Shown here piece after piece: positions 22,442 through 34,439 of a stretch of 64,000 bases of DNA. The notes under the pieces are model-generated. The model had not been told where the DNA came from. It was given only the letters and a program-made list of their open reading frames with translations, and did not search any database. Position numbers and translations under genes: made by a program. Position 1 is the first letter of the stretch, and the number at the start of each line of letters is the position of its first letter. The DNA is from Hemibagrus wyckioides (Eukaryota > Chordata > Actinopteri > Siluriformes > Bagridae), in the NCBI RefSeq assembly GCF_019097595.1, contig NC_080716.1:14098901-14162900 (forward strand), in the 5' to 3' direction.

Positions 22442-23202
22442 TCAAACTCTGCAGAAGATATGGAGAGAGCAATTAGCATTATTCCACGAGAACTGTCTTA
22501 TCTCTCCAAGTCTGCTGGGCCCCTTGATACTCTCTGTGTGTCTCATTGAGGGTGAAGACTTTCTGCTGCCGCTCTGATTGACTGGCCGTGAGGAGAGTTT
22601 CTGCCGCCCTGCCCTGCAGCCATGTGGGCTTTTGTTTAACTCGCAGGGGGTGCTGAACTGGAGCTGTCCATTCAGCACCTGGCCAGTTGTAGAGTGAGGA
22701 GTGCTTGCAGGATGCTTATGATAATTATACATACGCACACACTTTAAGAATTTTGTTGCTCTTATTTTTCCTGACATTTTTTCCTGACCATGGAGCATTG
22801 ACTGGAGCAGAGAAAATCTTTTTATTAAAAATAAGCTTGTTGAAGTAAACCTGAAGTAAGCAAAACTCAGCATTTATTCAGTGCACATTTTGCATAATGG
22901 CATTAGTATGAACATCTTAATTATTATTAAGATCTTAATTGCAGGGATTTATATCTGATTGTTATCGACCCTCTGAGAAATTCGTCAGAAAAACACATCG
23001 GAAGAATGTTTCTGAAGATTGTCTGGATAAAAAGCAGGACTACCCGTACTCTCTCCCCTCAGTTACTTCGCAGCAATCTGTCGAGGTTGAGTCACGGTCA
23101 CCCCACGCCGCTTGCTTCCTGCCCGCTTACCGCATGCTGCAGCACACTACTGCTTATCTAGATGAGCGTGGCAGAAAACGAAGCAACCACCCAGGGTGTT
23201 AG
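22442..23202. other. unassigned block with two open frames
   Basis: Two adjacent frames, 143 codons on the minus strand (22442-22873) and 87 codons on the plus strand (22939-23202), are among the longest outside repeats. Neither shows a recognisable domain. The plus-strand frame is preceded by an acceptor-like TTAATTGCAG at about 22936-22945, but I see no matching donor. The block is more GC-rich than its surroundings. It may be an unrecognised exon, a conserved noncoding element or old retroelement sequence. Confidence 0.25.
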
Positions 23203-23595
23203 CATAGGTATTATCATGATATATTGTGATATGCCACAAATACGCTTTATCATGATAACCGTTATAATTTTATTTACTTATTTATTTTATTTGTTTGTAT
23301 GTTTGTTTACATTAAACAATTACAAAAACTTACATTTATTAAACTAAAAACTAAGTAGAAGCAGTTGATTTGTTTTTTGAAAAATTGTACTTCAACAGTC
23401 TTTAAGCTCGTAAAATGTTAAAAGTTTTTCACATTTTAAACCTGGAATATTTTAATAAATGAAATGTTATGCAAATAGCATTTTAAACAGATTATTTACA
23501 CGTGATACTACAGTAATCTTTTTAGTGAATCCTATATATCGTGATACATGCTATATATATCATAACAGGATATTTTTGACATATTGCTCACATCG
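23203..23595. repeat. AT-rich dispersed repeat with ATATCGTGATA-like ends
   Basis: The left side carries TATCATGATATATTGTGATA and the right side CTATATATCGTGATACATGC, with an AT-rich body in between. Words of this kind, repeated as variants of ATATCGTGATA, are typical of a widespread fish interspersed repeat. No frame and no certain borders. Confidence 0.4.
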
Positions 23596-24182
23596 TTTAA
23601 TTAAACTCAACCTAGTTTAATTTAACCGTAGTGTAACTGGTCAATTTACCAAATGAGATTTTTTTTGGTCTTTGTTAACATCTTGTTTCTATGGCCTCAA
23701 TAAAGCTTTAGCTGACTCATTCCCAGTGTCTACCAGAAAATACACTGGTTCAAATTCAGGCCAAGACAAGCTGTACTCAAAAATTGGCCCAATTTTTCTA
23801 TTGATGTTGCTCCAAATGATTGTGTGCCAGTGTAGTGCAAGCCACAGAATGCTTCACACTGCCAGGAGCATTGCACAGAGCTCTGAGCTGTTCTAACTTC
23901 AGCAAAACTCAAATGACTATAAAGGTTCGTCTTGTATTAGGAAGTTCAAGTGAATAAAGAAAAGTGTCAGTGGCAATAAAACGGGGCAAATGTAAACAGC
24001 GTATTGGACACTGTTTACAATAAAGTGAAATGCAGACAAACTAAATATGAGACATGAGAGTTATGCAAATAGTGATGTCACAACTGTAGGTTGCAGATGT
24101 GGAAAGTAGCAAATTACAATTCTTTTCAAGTCTTAACAGATTTTAAGAGAACAATATCTACTTTCTATGTGCCACATATTCA
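23596..24182. other. no gene recognised
   Basis: Unique AT-rich sequence. A 74-codon plus-strand frame at 23672-23896 overlaps a 60-codon minus-strand frame; neither has a domain. Confidence 0.4.
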
Positions 24183-24520
24183 CTACACTATATAGCTATG
24201 GGTTTGTCAGTGTTTGTTGTCCATCCCATTCCAGATTTAGTCCACCTTTGCTGTTAAGCCTCAGAAGCTTTCCACTAGATTTTGGAGTGGGGATTTGTTT
24301 ATTCAACCATAAGAACATTAGTGCTGTTAGGCATTGATGTCGGGCTTGGAGGTCTAGGCTGCAGTCATCGATTGAGGTCAGGGCTCTATGCAGGTCACTC
24401 AACTTTTTTCCAAATTTTGGCAAACACTGGCAAATCATAGCTTCATTGAGCTTGCTTTGTGCACAGTGGCATCATTATGCTGGAACAGATCCTTAGTTCA
24501 AGTGAAAAGAAAAATGTTTT
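24183..24520 (-). mobile_element. Tc1-like element fragment, family D
   Basis: The left edge TACACTATATAGCTATGG looks like a decayed version of the TACACTATATGGCCAAAAG terminus seen at 35688 and 46628. The body carries, on the minus strand, the region coding for the C-terminal part of a Tc1-like transposase. The plus-strand words ATCCCATTCCAGATTTAGTC, GAAGCTTTCCACTAGATTTT and TTGAGGTCAGGGCTCTATGC are diagnostic of this family. The right end fades after GATCCTTAGTTCAAGTGAA and no right terminus is present, so it is truncated. Confidence 0.72.
24196..24438 (-). pseudogene. Tc1-like transposase C-terminal fragment
   Basis: An 80-codon minus-strand frame covers the region after the last catalytic residue of a Tc1-like transposase, including a stretch comparable to the conserved KSSGKLL segment. 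The frame is disrupted relative to intact family members, and no catalytic aspartate is included. It is inactive. Confidence 0.5.
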
Positions 24521-27202
24521 TCATTGGCCCACATAATTTAAGGCTCAAATACATGGAAATATTTTGTTCACAAAATTCTGAACAGCAATACTTTAAAAGT
24601 AACCCTGCCTTTGTTTTCATTTGGGTTAACATTTCATGTAATCTTATCAATTCCGATTAGCACTGTGTGAAATGTAGGCTGTAATTCTCTTGCGACAGGC
24701 CATTTAACAGATTTAATGAGAAGCACTGCTACCATGTCATGTCTTGTTGGCGAAATCGAAAAAATCTTATTTCTTACGGCTTATTTTTGTGACCCATCAG
24801 TATTGGCTTCGCAGGAATTGAATACTCTGAGAAGACAAGTTGTTTAGCCAAGGATCTAGCTCTATTTGATAGAACGTAATGTAGGCTCTCGAGGCAGAGG
24901 GCTGCTGTAAGCTGCAACGGAAACCCCCTTTGTAACCTTTGAGCTTAGCCCGGAGAGGAAAGGGGAGTGGAAATAAGACATGAAAGACATATTAGTTCCC
25001 TTGTCAACATGTAATTCTGCTCTGTCACCTCAATTTGGAGCTGTCCAAAATATTGACTGGGTTCTGTCAACATTTATCCAGATTATCTTTGCCCTTAGTC
25101 ACTTGGGAAATTTTCTCCCTCCTGCTTCTCTTCACTTTACATGTTCATAATGCTGAGAGAAGACGGTCGCTATCATTTTAGTCACCAGTGGAGTTGTAGT
25201 CATTTCCCCTCCTCTACTTCTTCTCACACGCTCATTCCTCTCTTTTTTTTTCCTCCTAAATAATCTTCTGATACTTGAAGAGAAGATTAATTGTGTCCAT
25301 TGTGCATGTGAACTGATATTCCCTGCTTACATCCATCTTGGCCTTTCTGTCCCAGCATCCTGTCATGTGACTCCTCAGAGCTTTGTGAATAGTTTCTTGA
25401 GAAAAGGAATGAAGAAGGCAGTCAGCTGTAAAGCCTAATGAAAGTCTTTTTCTCTCTAAAGGCTTTGGCTAATGTAAAATACAGCTCAGAGGACAATTGG
25501 TCTTTCTGCAGTGATAAAATAACTCATTTTAAAGGGAAGTGTTTGATAATTGAAAGTGATGGAAGGGAACCGTGTTGGACTGGGCAGCACTCTTGCACTT
25601 CTTCACTTGCTGTACTTTTGCCTACTTTCCCAGTTATACTTTAAATTTCAATAAATCACATTGATTCATTGTGATCCTTTTCTTTTTGTGTGCACACACA
25701 CTGCTTTTTATTCAGCACAAGTATTTGCCTGCAGCTGAAACGTTTTCCATAGCGCTTGTCTGTGTGCATTGTCTGACGCATCGCACTGATTAAAAAAAAA
25801 GAAGAAGAAGAAGAAAAAAAAGAAAGATACTTTCTCATGCAGCATGACTGCTTGTTTGCTCTGGAGATTGCAGAGTTATTACTGAGCAGCCTGTCTAGCT
25901 TACTGATGATGAGACTGGGCTTTAGGAGAGAGCATGTTTAGGACAAAAGAATCCCATCAAAGAGTTAAAAACAAACTCTCACACAATCAGAGTTTTTTTT
26001 TTCTTCTTCTTCTCCAGTCTCTCTCCTTCTTCTCTTTCCTGCTCTGTCAGTCTGTCTCTAAAAATAAGAGGGAGAGACAAAAAGGGTGTCGTTCTGTATG
26101 TATCACCCCCTCAATCAATCCCCTTTCCACCACAGCTGGGATTAGTGTTTCATAGAAATCGCTGCTGTGTTGTGGGGCAGATTTTTAGACACTAAAACTA
26201 GAGGAATTTTATTTTTTCTTTTGTGAATTTGTGCGAATAATAGAGATCTTAATAGATCTTAACTGAGAAATTACTGGTAAATTATTGGGACTGAGATGTT
26301 CTTTCTTTTTTCTATTATATTTAAATAAAATGCACTTGTTTTAATGAATGATGTTAAATGCATGAAGAAATGAACATTTTGTTCTAGGAAAAAAAGACAC
26401 TATGTTAGGTAATTAATAATAAATAGAGCATGTAAAATTGTATAGCGTCTACAACTATTAACTTTAATTTTATTAATTATAATGAATATAATTATTAATT
26501 ATAGCATGTGAGAGTTACCATCAGAAACCGTGTATGCACACACACACTGATCTTACAGGTTGAACACAATGTTTATATGTTATGAATATATGGCTGTGTA
26601 ACATTTATTATTTTCTCTAGTTCCCTTGACTTAGTGATTTTGTGATTTTCATGCATTGCTAATGTGTGGCCAAACATTAGGATCTCGTTCCCATTCGTTA
26701 ATAAGTTTTTTTTCAGAAGGTATTGGTGACAACTGTGTTTGGCGGTGTGTGTTAATGTTTTTTGGCGTGTGAGCTACACCCACATATTGTGTCTAATGCT
26801 AGCTGATTATAGCGTTTTAATATGGGTCATTAGGATTTGCAAAAACTTTGAACCCATTTTCTGTTCTTTATTTCGCTTTTGATTTTAGTTCTTATATTTT
26901 TCACTGGCATCCTTAAAAAGATCTGTGATCACTGTATTGGAATAGAGTGTCCCACTTAGCTACACTGATGCATAATGAAAAATGGCTTTGTCAAATATCT
27001 TTCTAATATTGTCTACTCTTGCAAAACCTGTTTATATACACTGAAAAAGCTCCAAGACTGCAGGATGATATGATGGTGAGAATTGGACAGAGTCAGCTCA
27101 AGCTCCACAGCAGCTGTTTTGGGGCTCATCATGAATGGATCCTGTTCTGGTTGCAGCTTTAAATGCTATTGCAGTTTGCCTTGTGCCTGCCTTACTGTGT
27201 TC
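24521..27202. other. no gene recognised; repeat-poor unique block
   Basis: About 2.7 kb without a nameable gene. It contains a purine run (25792-25827) and a (CTT)-rich run near 26000. The 24700-25420 section is repeat-free with mixed composition and is a candidate conserved noncoding stretch. Confidence 0.3.
25792..25827. repeat. poly(A)/(GAA)n purine tract
   Basis: A run of A followed by about five GAA units and another A run. About 170 bases downstream a T/(CTT)n run (25990-26012) provides the complementary pyrimidine tract, so the two could pair. Confidence 0.85.
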
Positions 27203-27305
27203 ATAATTTAATTTAATTTAATTTAATTTAATTTAATTTAATTTAATTTAATTTAATTTAATTTAATTTAATTTAATTTAATTTAATTTAATTTAATTTA
27301 ATTTT
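27203..27305. repeat. (TTTAA)n pentanucleotide array
   Basis: About 20 units of TTTAA without a visible interruption, running into a T/A-rich transition (27306-27336) and then into a TATC array. Confidence 0.97.
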
Positions 27306-27335
27306 TATTTTTTATTTATTTTATTTTATTGTATT

Positions 27336-27336
<1 letters not shown>

Positions 27337-27405
<69 letters not shown>

Positions 27406-27434
27406 GTCTATCTATCTGTCTATCTATTGATCTA
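27337..27434. repeat. (TATC)n tetranucleotide array
   Basis: About 20 TATC units. Two TGTC variants occur near the right end, followed by a decayed TATTGATC and TATATATC edge. It directly follows the TTTAA array, making a 230-base compound simple repeat. Confidence 0.97.
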
Positions 27435-28771
27435 TATATATCTACGTTAGTGACTTACAGATGTACATTTTACTCACCAGGGAGCATGTTTGTCCTTCAG
27501 ATTGACTTTATGCCCCACTGGGAGATAAACCTCTTGTAATCGGTAGGTGGGAAAGGTAAGACACTCTCTTACTTATAGTATATTTACAAAGGAGATTCCA
27601 GTAATCACAGCCAGAGCTTGATATTGGGTTCAGAGTATAGCTGCTGCAAGGTCAGCCCATAAAATTAAACCAGAAGCTGTAAGAACACAGGTAAGGTTAG
27701 GGATACAGGAGACACTCAAGAGACTGGATATAGGAAAAACCCCATTCAATAGCTCACTAAGACAAAGGGCTTATAGGGGCAAACAGGCAACCATCACAAC
27801 TAACATATCAGACAACAGAAAATAGACGTTTTGGGCAAATAAGGAAAGTGGTACAAAAAGGTTTAGAAAGGTGTGTGGCAGGCCACAATGGTCAGACTGT
27901 ATTGTGACACCAAGCGGGCTCCTAAAACATGTTGGCAGTGTACTCTAAACATGCTAAAGGACGAATTCAGAAAACACCACAGTCAGCCATCCCATACAGA
28001 CACTCATGGCTTTTCTTGGGATTACAGTCAAAGCTTGTAATTAGCATGAAAGACTAGTGAGGGAGGAAAGGAGGATGAATAGAGAGAGAAATGACCCCTC
28101 CTATCGTTCTGCTCACATGTCTACAGCTTATCTTCCCTCCACGAGGGGAGAATGTTGATGTATTACTCGCACAGTTCGGAGATGAGCTCCGTGTGACAGT
28201 TCAATTTGAAATATGTGTTTGATTGTCAGAGACAGTCTCAGAAAAGAGTGAAAAAAAAAAACTTAGAAAAAGGACTTTGGAAGGAAATGAACAGCGTTTG
28301 CATGCACGCATGTGCTCTCGTTTCTTCGCTCCACTTCTCTCTCTCTTTTTGATTTCCTCTCGCCTCTGCCACTGGCTGCTGTTCATCATGGCATGATGTT
28401 GGACCTTATGATTTTTGAAATAGCATAATGATGATGTATCTCTATCAGCCAGAGTAATTGGGAGCTGCTTTTCTCGCCACTCTCTTACAATTTGCTAGCT
28501 AAATTGCAGTGCTTGCGACTGTGCATTTCATTTTCACTTGCTCTGCCCTTCACTGTCTGGCAGAGGCAGACAGCGAGAGAGAAGTGAGGCCACTTCAAGG
28601 GCCCTTCAGCTGGTTTTGGGCCAAATAGTATTTTGTTTATATTAGGACTAATATTTTACAGATAATAAATTGTATTGCAGTAGCTTGGGCTTCATTTGCT
28701 GTCCTTTAATCTGACACTCGGCATGTTGAATCCCTCCGTCTCTGTCTTTCTCATTCTCTGGTTTTCTCTCT
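27435..28771. other. no gene recognised; possible old LTR sequence at the left
   Basis: The section 27500-27950 is A- and G-rich and has the wording of some fish LTR-retrotransposon ends read in reverse, but I cannot support a call. The rest is unique sequence with a short CT-rich stretch near 28335. Confidence 0.25.
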
Positions 28772-29010
28772 GGGCAGCACGGTGGAGCAGCGGGTAGCCT
28801 TGCTGCCTCACAGCTCCTGAGTTTAGATTACTGTCTGTGAGGAGTTACACGTCATCTGTATATATAATCATTTGGGTTTTTCTATGGGTTCTCAGGTTTC
28901 CTTCCACCGCCTAAACTGCCCATAGGCATCAATTCTAAGCTATACCCCAGACTCTACCATGATCTTGACTTGGATAAAGCAGTTACTGATGATGAATGAA
29001 TTAATGAATC
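28772..29010 (+). mobile_element. SINE, Mermaid/DANA-like, sense copy
   Basis: The head GGGCAGCACGGTGGAGCAG followed by CGGGTAG and TGCTGCCTCACAGCTC is the tRNA-derived 5' part of a Mermaid/DANA-type fish SINE. The polymerase III A box lies in about 28782-28796. The B-box region (GAGTTTAGATTAC) is decayed. It continues with GGTTTCCTTCCACCGCC and ends with GATGATGAATGAATTAATGA, the simple tail of the family. A reverse-oriented copy lies at 55581-55875. Divergence from the remembered family sequence suggests an old insertion. Confidence 0.75.
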
Positions 29011-31256
29011 TCTCTTGACCTCCTCACAACAAGATCCGCTTGCACGTAAAGATAAGACATTTTATTAATGAACTTTCTGTGGGTATCTTAGGTATCAACT
29101 CAAGTGCAGTACATTCTGCTGCAGATGAAGAAAATGAGATTGTACTCCAGGTTTCGGTCTTCTAAAATACTGCTGGTGTTAATTTGGTGATTCAGAAGGT
29201 CGTATTTTTAGCCCCGTGTATGCATCATTTATACTTACCAGCTCATGTCTTTGGCCAAGTACTTCTTTTCTTGCTTTTAAACAAACCGTGATTCACAAGG
29301 TCCTAAGTTTCGTTTTCTTTGATCAAAAGTAAACAGTGCATCTATCGACCTCATCATCGTCATTGTTTAGACCTTTCTGACCTCAATTAGTTAATTAAGT
29401 GTTGCTCAGTCAATTTCCCTGAGAAAATGAGTTGGGGCAGGTGTTTATATCTAGTTGTATCAGTTGGCTGTGCACTCCTGGGATCTGGTGCATGGCAAGG
29501 ACGGTGTTAGGACATGACTGTTTGTATGTGCTAAGCACATAGGGAAACACAAGCAATTTGTAGTTTTAATTGAGTTTTAATCCACACTGACTATCTTTCA
29601 ACCAGATCCATCGGAACATTCGAGGTTAACATCGTACCCGAATCTCAGCGGGGAGCCAATTTTTTTGTTTGTTTGACTTTGTCAACGATATGTTCAAAAG
29701 TTTTAGTTTTCCCAATAAAAAAGTCCCAATTTACCGTGAAATACTGTAGCCTGCTGATTACACCTATCAACAGATCAAAGAAGTGTTTGTGGTTTTCCTT
29801 GAACATCTCATCAAGTGAAGCCTGTCACAGGCAGCCTCATCTCAGCAGGCCTTGCAATAGTAAGCAGGGGTTCTGAATTCTCCTAGCACGTAACAAAAGC
29901 TTTGACAGGTGCATTGTTAAAGATAGAGGGCATAACACTGCATTGTGTTGAGTTCTGATGGACATGTACAATGCTGGCTTAATGTGTGTCTGGATGCAAA
30001 TAGTATCCGTGTTTAAAAAAAAGCAGTTTTGTAGCTTAGAATCAAAAGGCCAATGCACCCCTTGCAAATGTACCTCTGCGCTGCTATTCCCCTGGCGCTT
30101 TTGGCTAATTTCTGTTTGCCTTAACATATGGTTAAGATAATCATGCCAATAATCTGCATGCTTATTAATGTGGCCCGGTGAGAATAATACTACATTCAGA
30201 TCTTAATTTCCTCTTGTTTCCACATGTACCGTACTCAACTGGCAGCTGAAATTTCCTGATCTGATTAGATTACCATGGAAAAGGAAACTCTTAATTATTC
30301 CGCATAATAATCATTTAGGAGTGTTGGTGTTAATTTTAGGGTTGTTAAATCATTGAAGTAGTTTTGATGAGAAGTTAACCAAATTGAAGGCTACTCCTGT
30401 ACCGCCCGTGGCTAGAGCAGTTTGTTCTTTTGAAACTGAGATTTCTTTCAGTATTTCATATGAAGGCTTTCCAGCTTTGGAGGATTAGAAAAGACAGCGA
30501 GAGCGGTGAGTGGTGTTTTGTTGATAAGGAGTGTGTCTGCTGCCTCTACAGCATGAAAAGTCAGTATAAATGATCAGGTGCATAAATGAATTTCAGTTTG
30601 ATGTTGTTCATGCATGGCTTAGATCCACGAGGACAAGCGACACAGACATTGTTTCGTTAAATGCACTGAAATCACATTTGACGTTCATGACAATGACATA
30701 AATGTCACGATGTAAAGATTAGCTGTAGTTCCTGGTTCCTTGGCTTTATAATGACTTGATAGCATGTAGATGTAGTGTGTATTGTGTAGTGAATATTCTA
30801 TAGCGCCTATGTTTACTGCCACTCTGTCTGTAATATCTAGATGCAGAGGCTTTAAGATGGATTATGTGTGTTAGATGAGAAACAGAACTCAGATCTGTTA
30901 TTGCATTCATTATTTTATGTGTTATGATCTGGAATGCAGTTTACTTAGAAGCACAGAGATCTCGTTCACCCACATGTCCTGTGCTGGTTTGCTTCTTGTA
31001 TCACACTTGTTTAAAGTCATCTGATGCCATCATCTGATACTGTGTGACGTAAAGCTAGTGCGCTAATGAACAGACGACGCAACATGACAGCGATTTTACA
31101 ATTAATGATGGCAATCAGAGCAAAGCACACGTCACACTGCACTCTGTGGAAATATCAAGAGGCAGAACTACAACATGTATGTGTGTATATATACAGAAGG
31201 TAACGTTTCCAATATATTGTACTATATTAACTCTTCGGTGAGATTGAAACAGACAG
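29011..31256. other. no gene recognised; candidate conserved noncoding sequence
   Basis: 2.2 kb free of strong repeats and of convincing frames. Frames of 96 and 60 codons at 29837-30140 lie on opposite strands over the same bases. The section 30190-30340 has clustered homeodomain-type words (GATTAGATTACC, TTAATTATTCC, AATAATCATTTAGG), as is common in vertebrate developmental enhancers. That reading is inference. Confidence 0.3.
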
Positions 31257-31269
31257 TCCAGATTCTTAA

Positions 31270-31447
31270 ATCACTGGTTCACCCGTTGTCCTTCCTTGGA
31301 CCACTTTTGGTCGGTACTAACCACTGCATAACGGGATCACCCACAGCACCTGCTGTTTTGGAGATACTCTGACCCAGTTGTCTAGCCATCACGGTTTGGT
31401 CCTTGTCAAAGGTACTCAGATCCTTATGCTTGGCCATTTGTCCTGCT
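31270..31447 (-). mobile_element. Tc1-like element fragment related to family A
   Basis: On the minus strand this encodes a decayed copy of the family A helix-turn-helix: a start within GCCAAGCATAAGGATCTGAG, then [18 protein letters not shown], and then a variant of the KWSKEG region. It is more diverged than the copies at 1915, 11590 and 43483 and has no recognisable termini. It abuts a (CA)n tract and then a different Tc1 family. Confidence 0.7.
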
Positions 31448-31455
31448 TATATATA

Positions 31456-31674
31456 CTAAACACACACACACACACACACACAAAATATGTATAAATACCC
31501 CTTCCAAAAGCCAGTGCTTTCTTCCCCTATAACATTCCAAATTGTTGTATTGGTTATGCCCAGTGCTTGAGAAATGGCTCTGATTGATTTTCCCTCTTTT
31601 CTCCATTTCAAAATGGCTTGCTTTTCTTTCATAGACAGCTCTCTGTCCTTTATGTTTATCCTTTTTAACAACAC
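31456..31674 (-). pseudogene. Tc1-like transposase N-terminal fragment, family E
   Basis: A 72-codon minus-strand frame with MKEKQAILKWRKEGKSIRAI then SQALGITNTTIWNVI, the first helix-turn-helix of a Tc1-like transposase different from family A. After WNVI the similarity ends and the frame runs out through the CA repeat as VCVCVCV. No catalytic residues are present. Confidence 0.8.
31460..31482. repeat. (CA)n dinucleotide microsatellite
   Basis: About 11 CA units, located between two Tc1-like fragments of different families. Confidence 0.93.
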
Positions 31675-31944
31675 ATGCAGTCTTCACAAGTGAAACCCAG
31701 GGCACAAACCAAGAGTAGACATTCAGAGCTATTAACTGTTTAAGCATTCTAACAGGACATGGAAAATTGATGGGTTGAGAAAAAAGGCACCATGTTTTAA
31801 GTTGTTTAACACATGTTTCAGGAAATAAAAGCTGAAATTCTGATCAGTTGTCTTATATTCATCTTCTGATCTCAAACCCAAATGTCAGTGTATAACAAAT
31901 AAAGAACTAGCCTTGCCATTCCAGTACTTTCAGAAACTACTGTA
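31490..31944 (-). mobile_element. Tc1-like element 5' half, family E
   Basis: Read on the minus strand, this is the 5' half of a fish Tc1-like element. Its terminus is at 31944 (CAGTAGTTTCTGAAAGTACT, corresponding to the usual CAGTGCCCTCCAAAAGTATT). A leader with ACATTTGGGTTTGAGATCAG follows, then AAACATGGTGCCTTTTTTCTC and the start of the transposase. The element stops at about 31490, inside the N-terminal domain, so the catalytic part and the other terminus are missing. Confidence 0.8.
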
Positions 31945-32201
31945 CACACATACAATTTCAGTGCTGCTCACACCCAAGGGCCACAATGGCAAAAACTCCC
32001 ACCCCTCTGCCTTTCTTCAAAGAGCTGTGTCACTGCCAATACTGACACATTGGACAATTTTGTCAGTGATATTGAGAGTTCTATGTGTCAGCAACCCAGT
32101 CTCTCAAAGTCCCAGAAGGCACTGTTTTCCCCGGTGGTGGTCACACTATAAAAAGAACAATCAGAGTAGCCTGATGGAACTAATTTCATCTGGCCTTTCA
32201 G

Positions 32202-32232
<31 letters not shown>

Positions 32233-32233
32233 C
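32202..32233. repeat. (CT)n microsatellite with CTAT variants
   Basis: About 12 CT units followed by two ATCT steps. Confidence 0.93.
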
Positions 32234-34439
32234 TGGTGCCTTTTTGCTTTGCAGTCTTGTGCGTGATTCATTCTACTCAATAAGCTTCAAAGTAAGCAGA
32301 TTTGTCTATCCCCTCCCTTTCCCCCCCTCTTTAAGAAGGCTATTGTGATTCATGGACATAACCCTTTGGAGCAAATATTCTCAGGGCATTTTATGTATTA
32401 ACATGCTTGGCTTTCCATCATGAAAAGAAAAAGACAGAAAAGAGGAAAAAAATTAATGAAAGAACTCTTGTGGAACAACCTTTGATTTGATATGCTGTGT
32501 CCACCAAATGGCAGTCCAGTCAAGTTCACATCACATGTCCCAACTGTGATAAATAGATTAGTTTTCAAATGCAGGAGGCAAATGAGTTTCTGCACATATT
32601 GCATTGCAGGCCTGTCACTCTCACTAATATGTTGGGATTTTGTTGCCAAGTGCAGTGATACCAGTTAAAAGAAGGGTGACCCTCTAACATTTTGCTGGAA
32701 ATAAATAAATATGCTCTATAAATCTTCATCTTCAGTCAGATTGAGGATTTGTAAATGCAACTTGAATTACTTAAATGGACTTACAGCTTAGCTGTACATG
32801 CCAATACAGAAGAAAAGTTATCTTGCAGTCAAAATTAAAAGCACTGGCATGTTAGTGTGAGCATTAGATTTTTATTTTCATCCCCAGTGTTATCCAAAGT
32901 TGGATTAATGTGCATGTCTAAAATGTTATTATTTTCCATGTGAAGTATGAAGGGGCATCAGACATAGTAACGGCTAGACCACTTGTTCCTGCGTATCCCT
33001 GCCCTCTCTTGTTCTCACAAACTCATTAAGACCATAAAATATAAGAATCTACATCCACAGTTTAAAAGTGCTTTGCTAAGCATTGTCAAACAACAAGGTT
33101 AATTTTTTTTTCTTTTCGCAAGCAGACAGCAATATTTATTACAGAAGATGATGTACAATGCACGGCGGTGGAATATACATATGGAAGGTAGGTACTGCAG
33201 GAATTTTGATTAAAATTGATTTTCCTGCCCTTGGGTAGTAAGAAGTCAAAAACTGTTGCATGCACATTTATGAAACTGATATAGTCTGTTGACATTAGCA
33301 GGATGTTTGATAACAATTAAGTTCCCGTTTTATCCAAGACAAGGTGACATGCTGCTGTTTCAGTTATCCTCCGTGACTCTGGGGCCTGGATAGACAATTA
33401 TGTTGTACCTCAGGTTTTGCTGCTTGCTCCTGTCATATTGAGGATGTCTACAGCCTACAGGGAACAGACAGAATTGTTTTTCAGAGTGACTTCAAAGACA
33501 GGTCTGCTTGCAGGCTTTGACAATACACAGTAACACAATACAAGCAAATATCCAGGTTCAACTGCTGATCACTCCAATTACATTTTCCTCTTAGCAGCCA
33601 CTGAAACGCTAATGTATTTATTACATGATTAAAAGCTTCTATGCTCTCGAGTGATAAAATAGTTTGATAGAGGCCTTTCGGATTAACTGTAATTACCAAG
33701 ATTCAGACACATTTTATGGATGGAACAAGTTTAATACGGTGAAGGAAAGGTCAGGGTTCAAGAAGCAACTAAAAGTGAACATTATTAAGCAGTTGGGATT
33801 GTTACATTTTATTTTACACACCATGATATGGCTGTTTGTTCAAGAGCATTATTAATGTTTTAACACTCTCCCTAAGGAGACACCATTGTCTCCCAACCCA
33901 CTGACCACTTCCAGATGCTCCTGTTGGAAACTCCATCCTAGTAGCCTACATCTTACAGCAAATACCTCCCTTTATATCTACTGTGCTACTTATAATGCCA
34001 TTTTGTGCTTAATAAAAATGCAGTACAAATTCTTGTTAGGTAAAAAATATGCTTTGCATGTTTCAGGCAGGATGAAGGATTATAGAAATCAGTTAATACA
34101 CTTGAATAATGATGTGATTATATGTAATTATATTGTATGCTGTTTTATTGATGTCAGTCAAGTCGAAATCCTGTATCTGCACGTCTCTTATTTCAGCTTT
34201 CCTCTTGTGCTATATCACATGGCTGGTTGTTTCAATAAGAACATTATTTTACTTGCCTAGCTTTTCATTAGATCCCCCAATTTGTCGGACTTACTTTATT
34301 ACATATTTGCTATTAGGATGAGCTTACCCACTGTGACTCTATCTTTGCATGTGTTTTGCTTTGACAGCTCATCCTCTCCAAATTCATGTTGATATACTTT
34401 TATTATGTGCAGTTGTCCCTGAGTAAAGACATGAGAGGG

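Noticed and set aside
33886..34260. 124-codon plus-strand frame
   Set aside because: AT-rich, with a hydrophobic and aromatic bias explained by composition; no domain, signal or conserved motif that I can defend.
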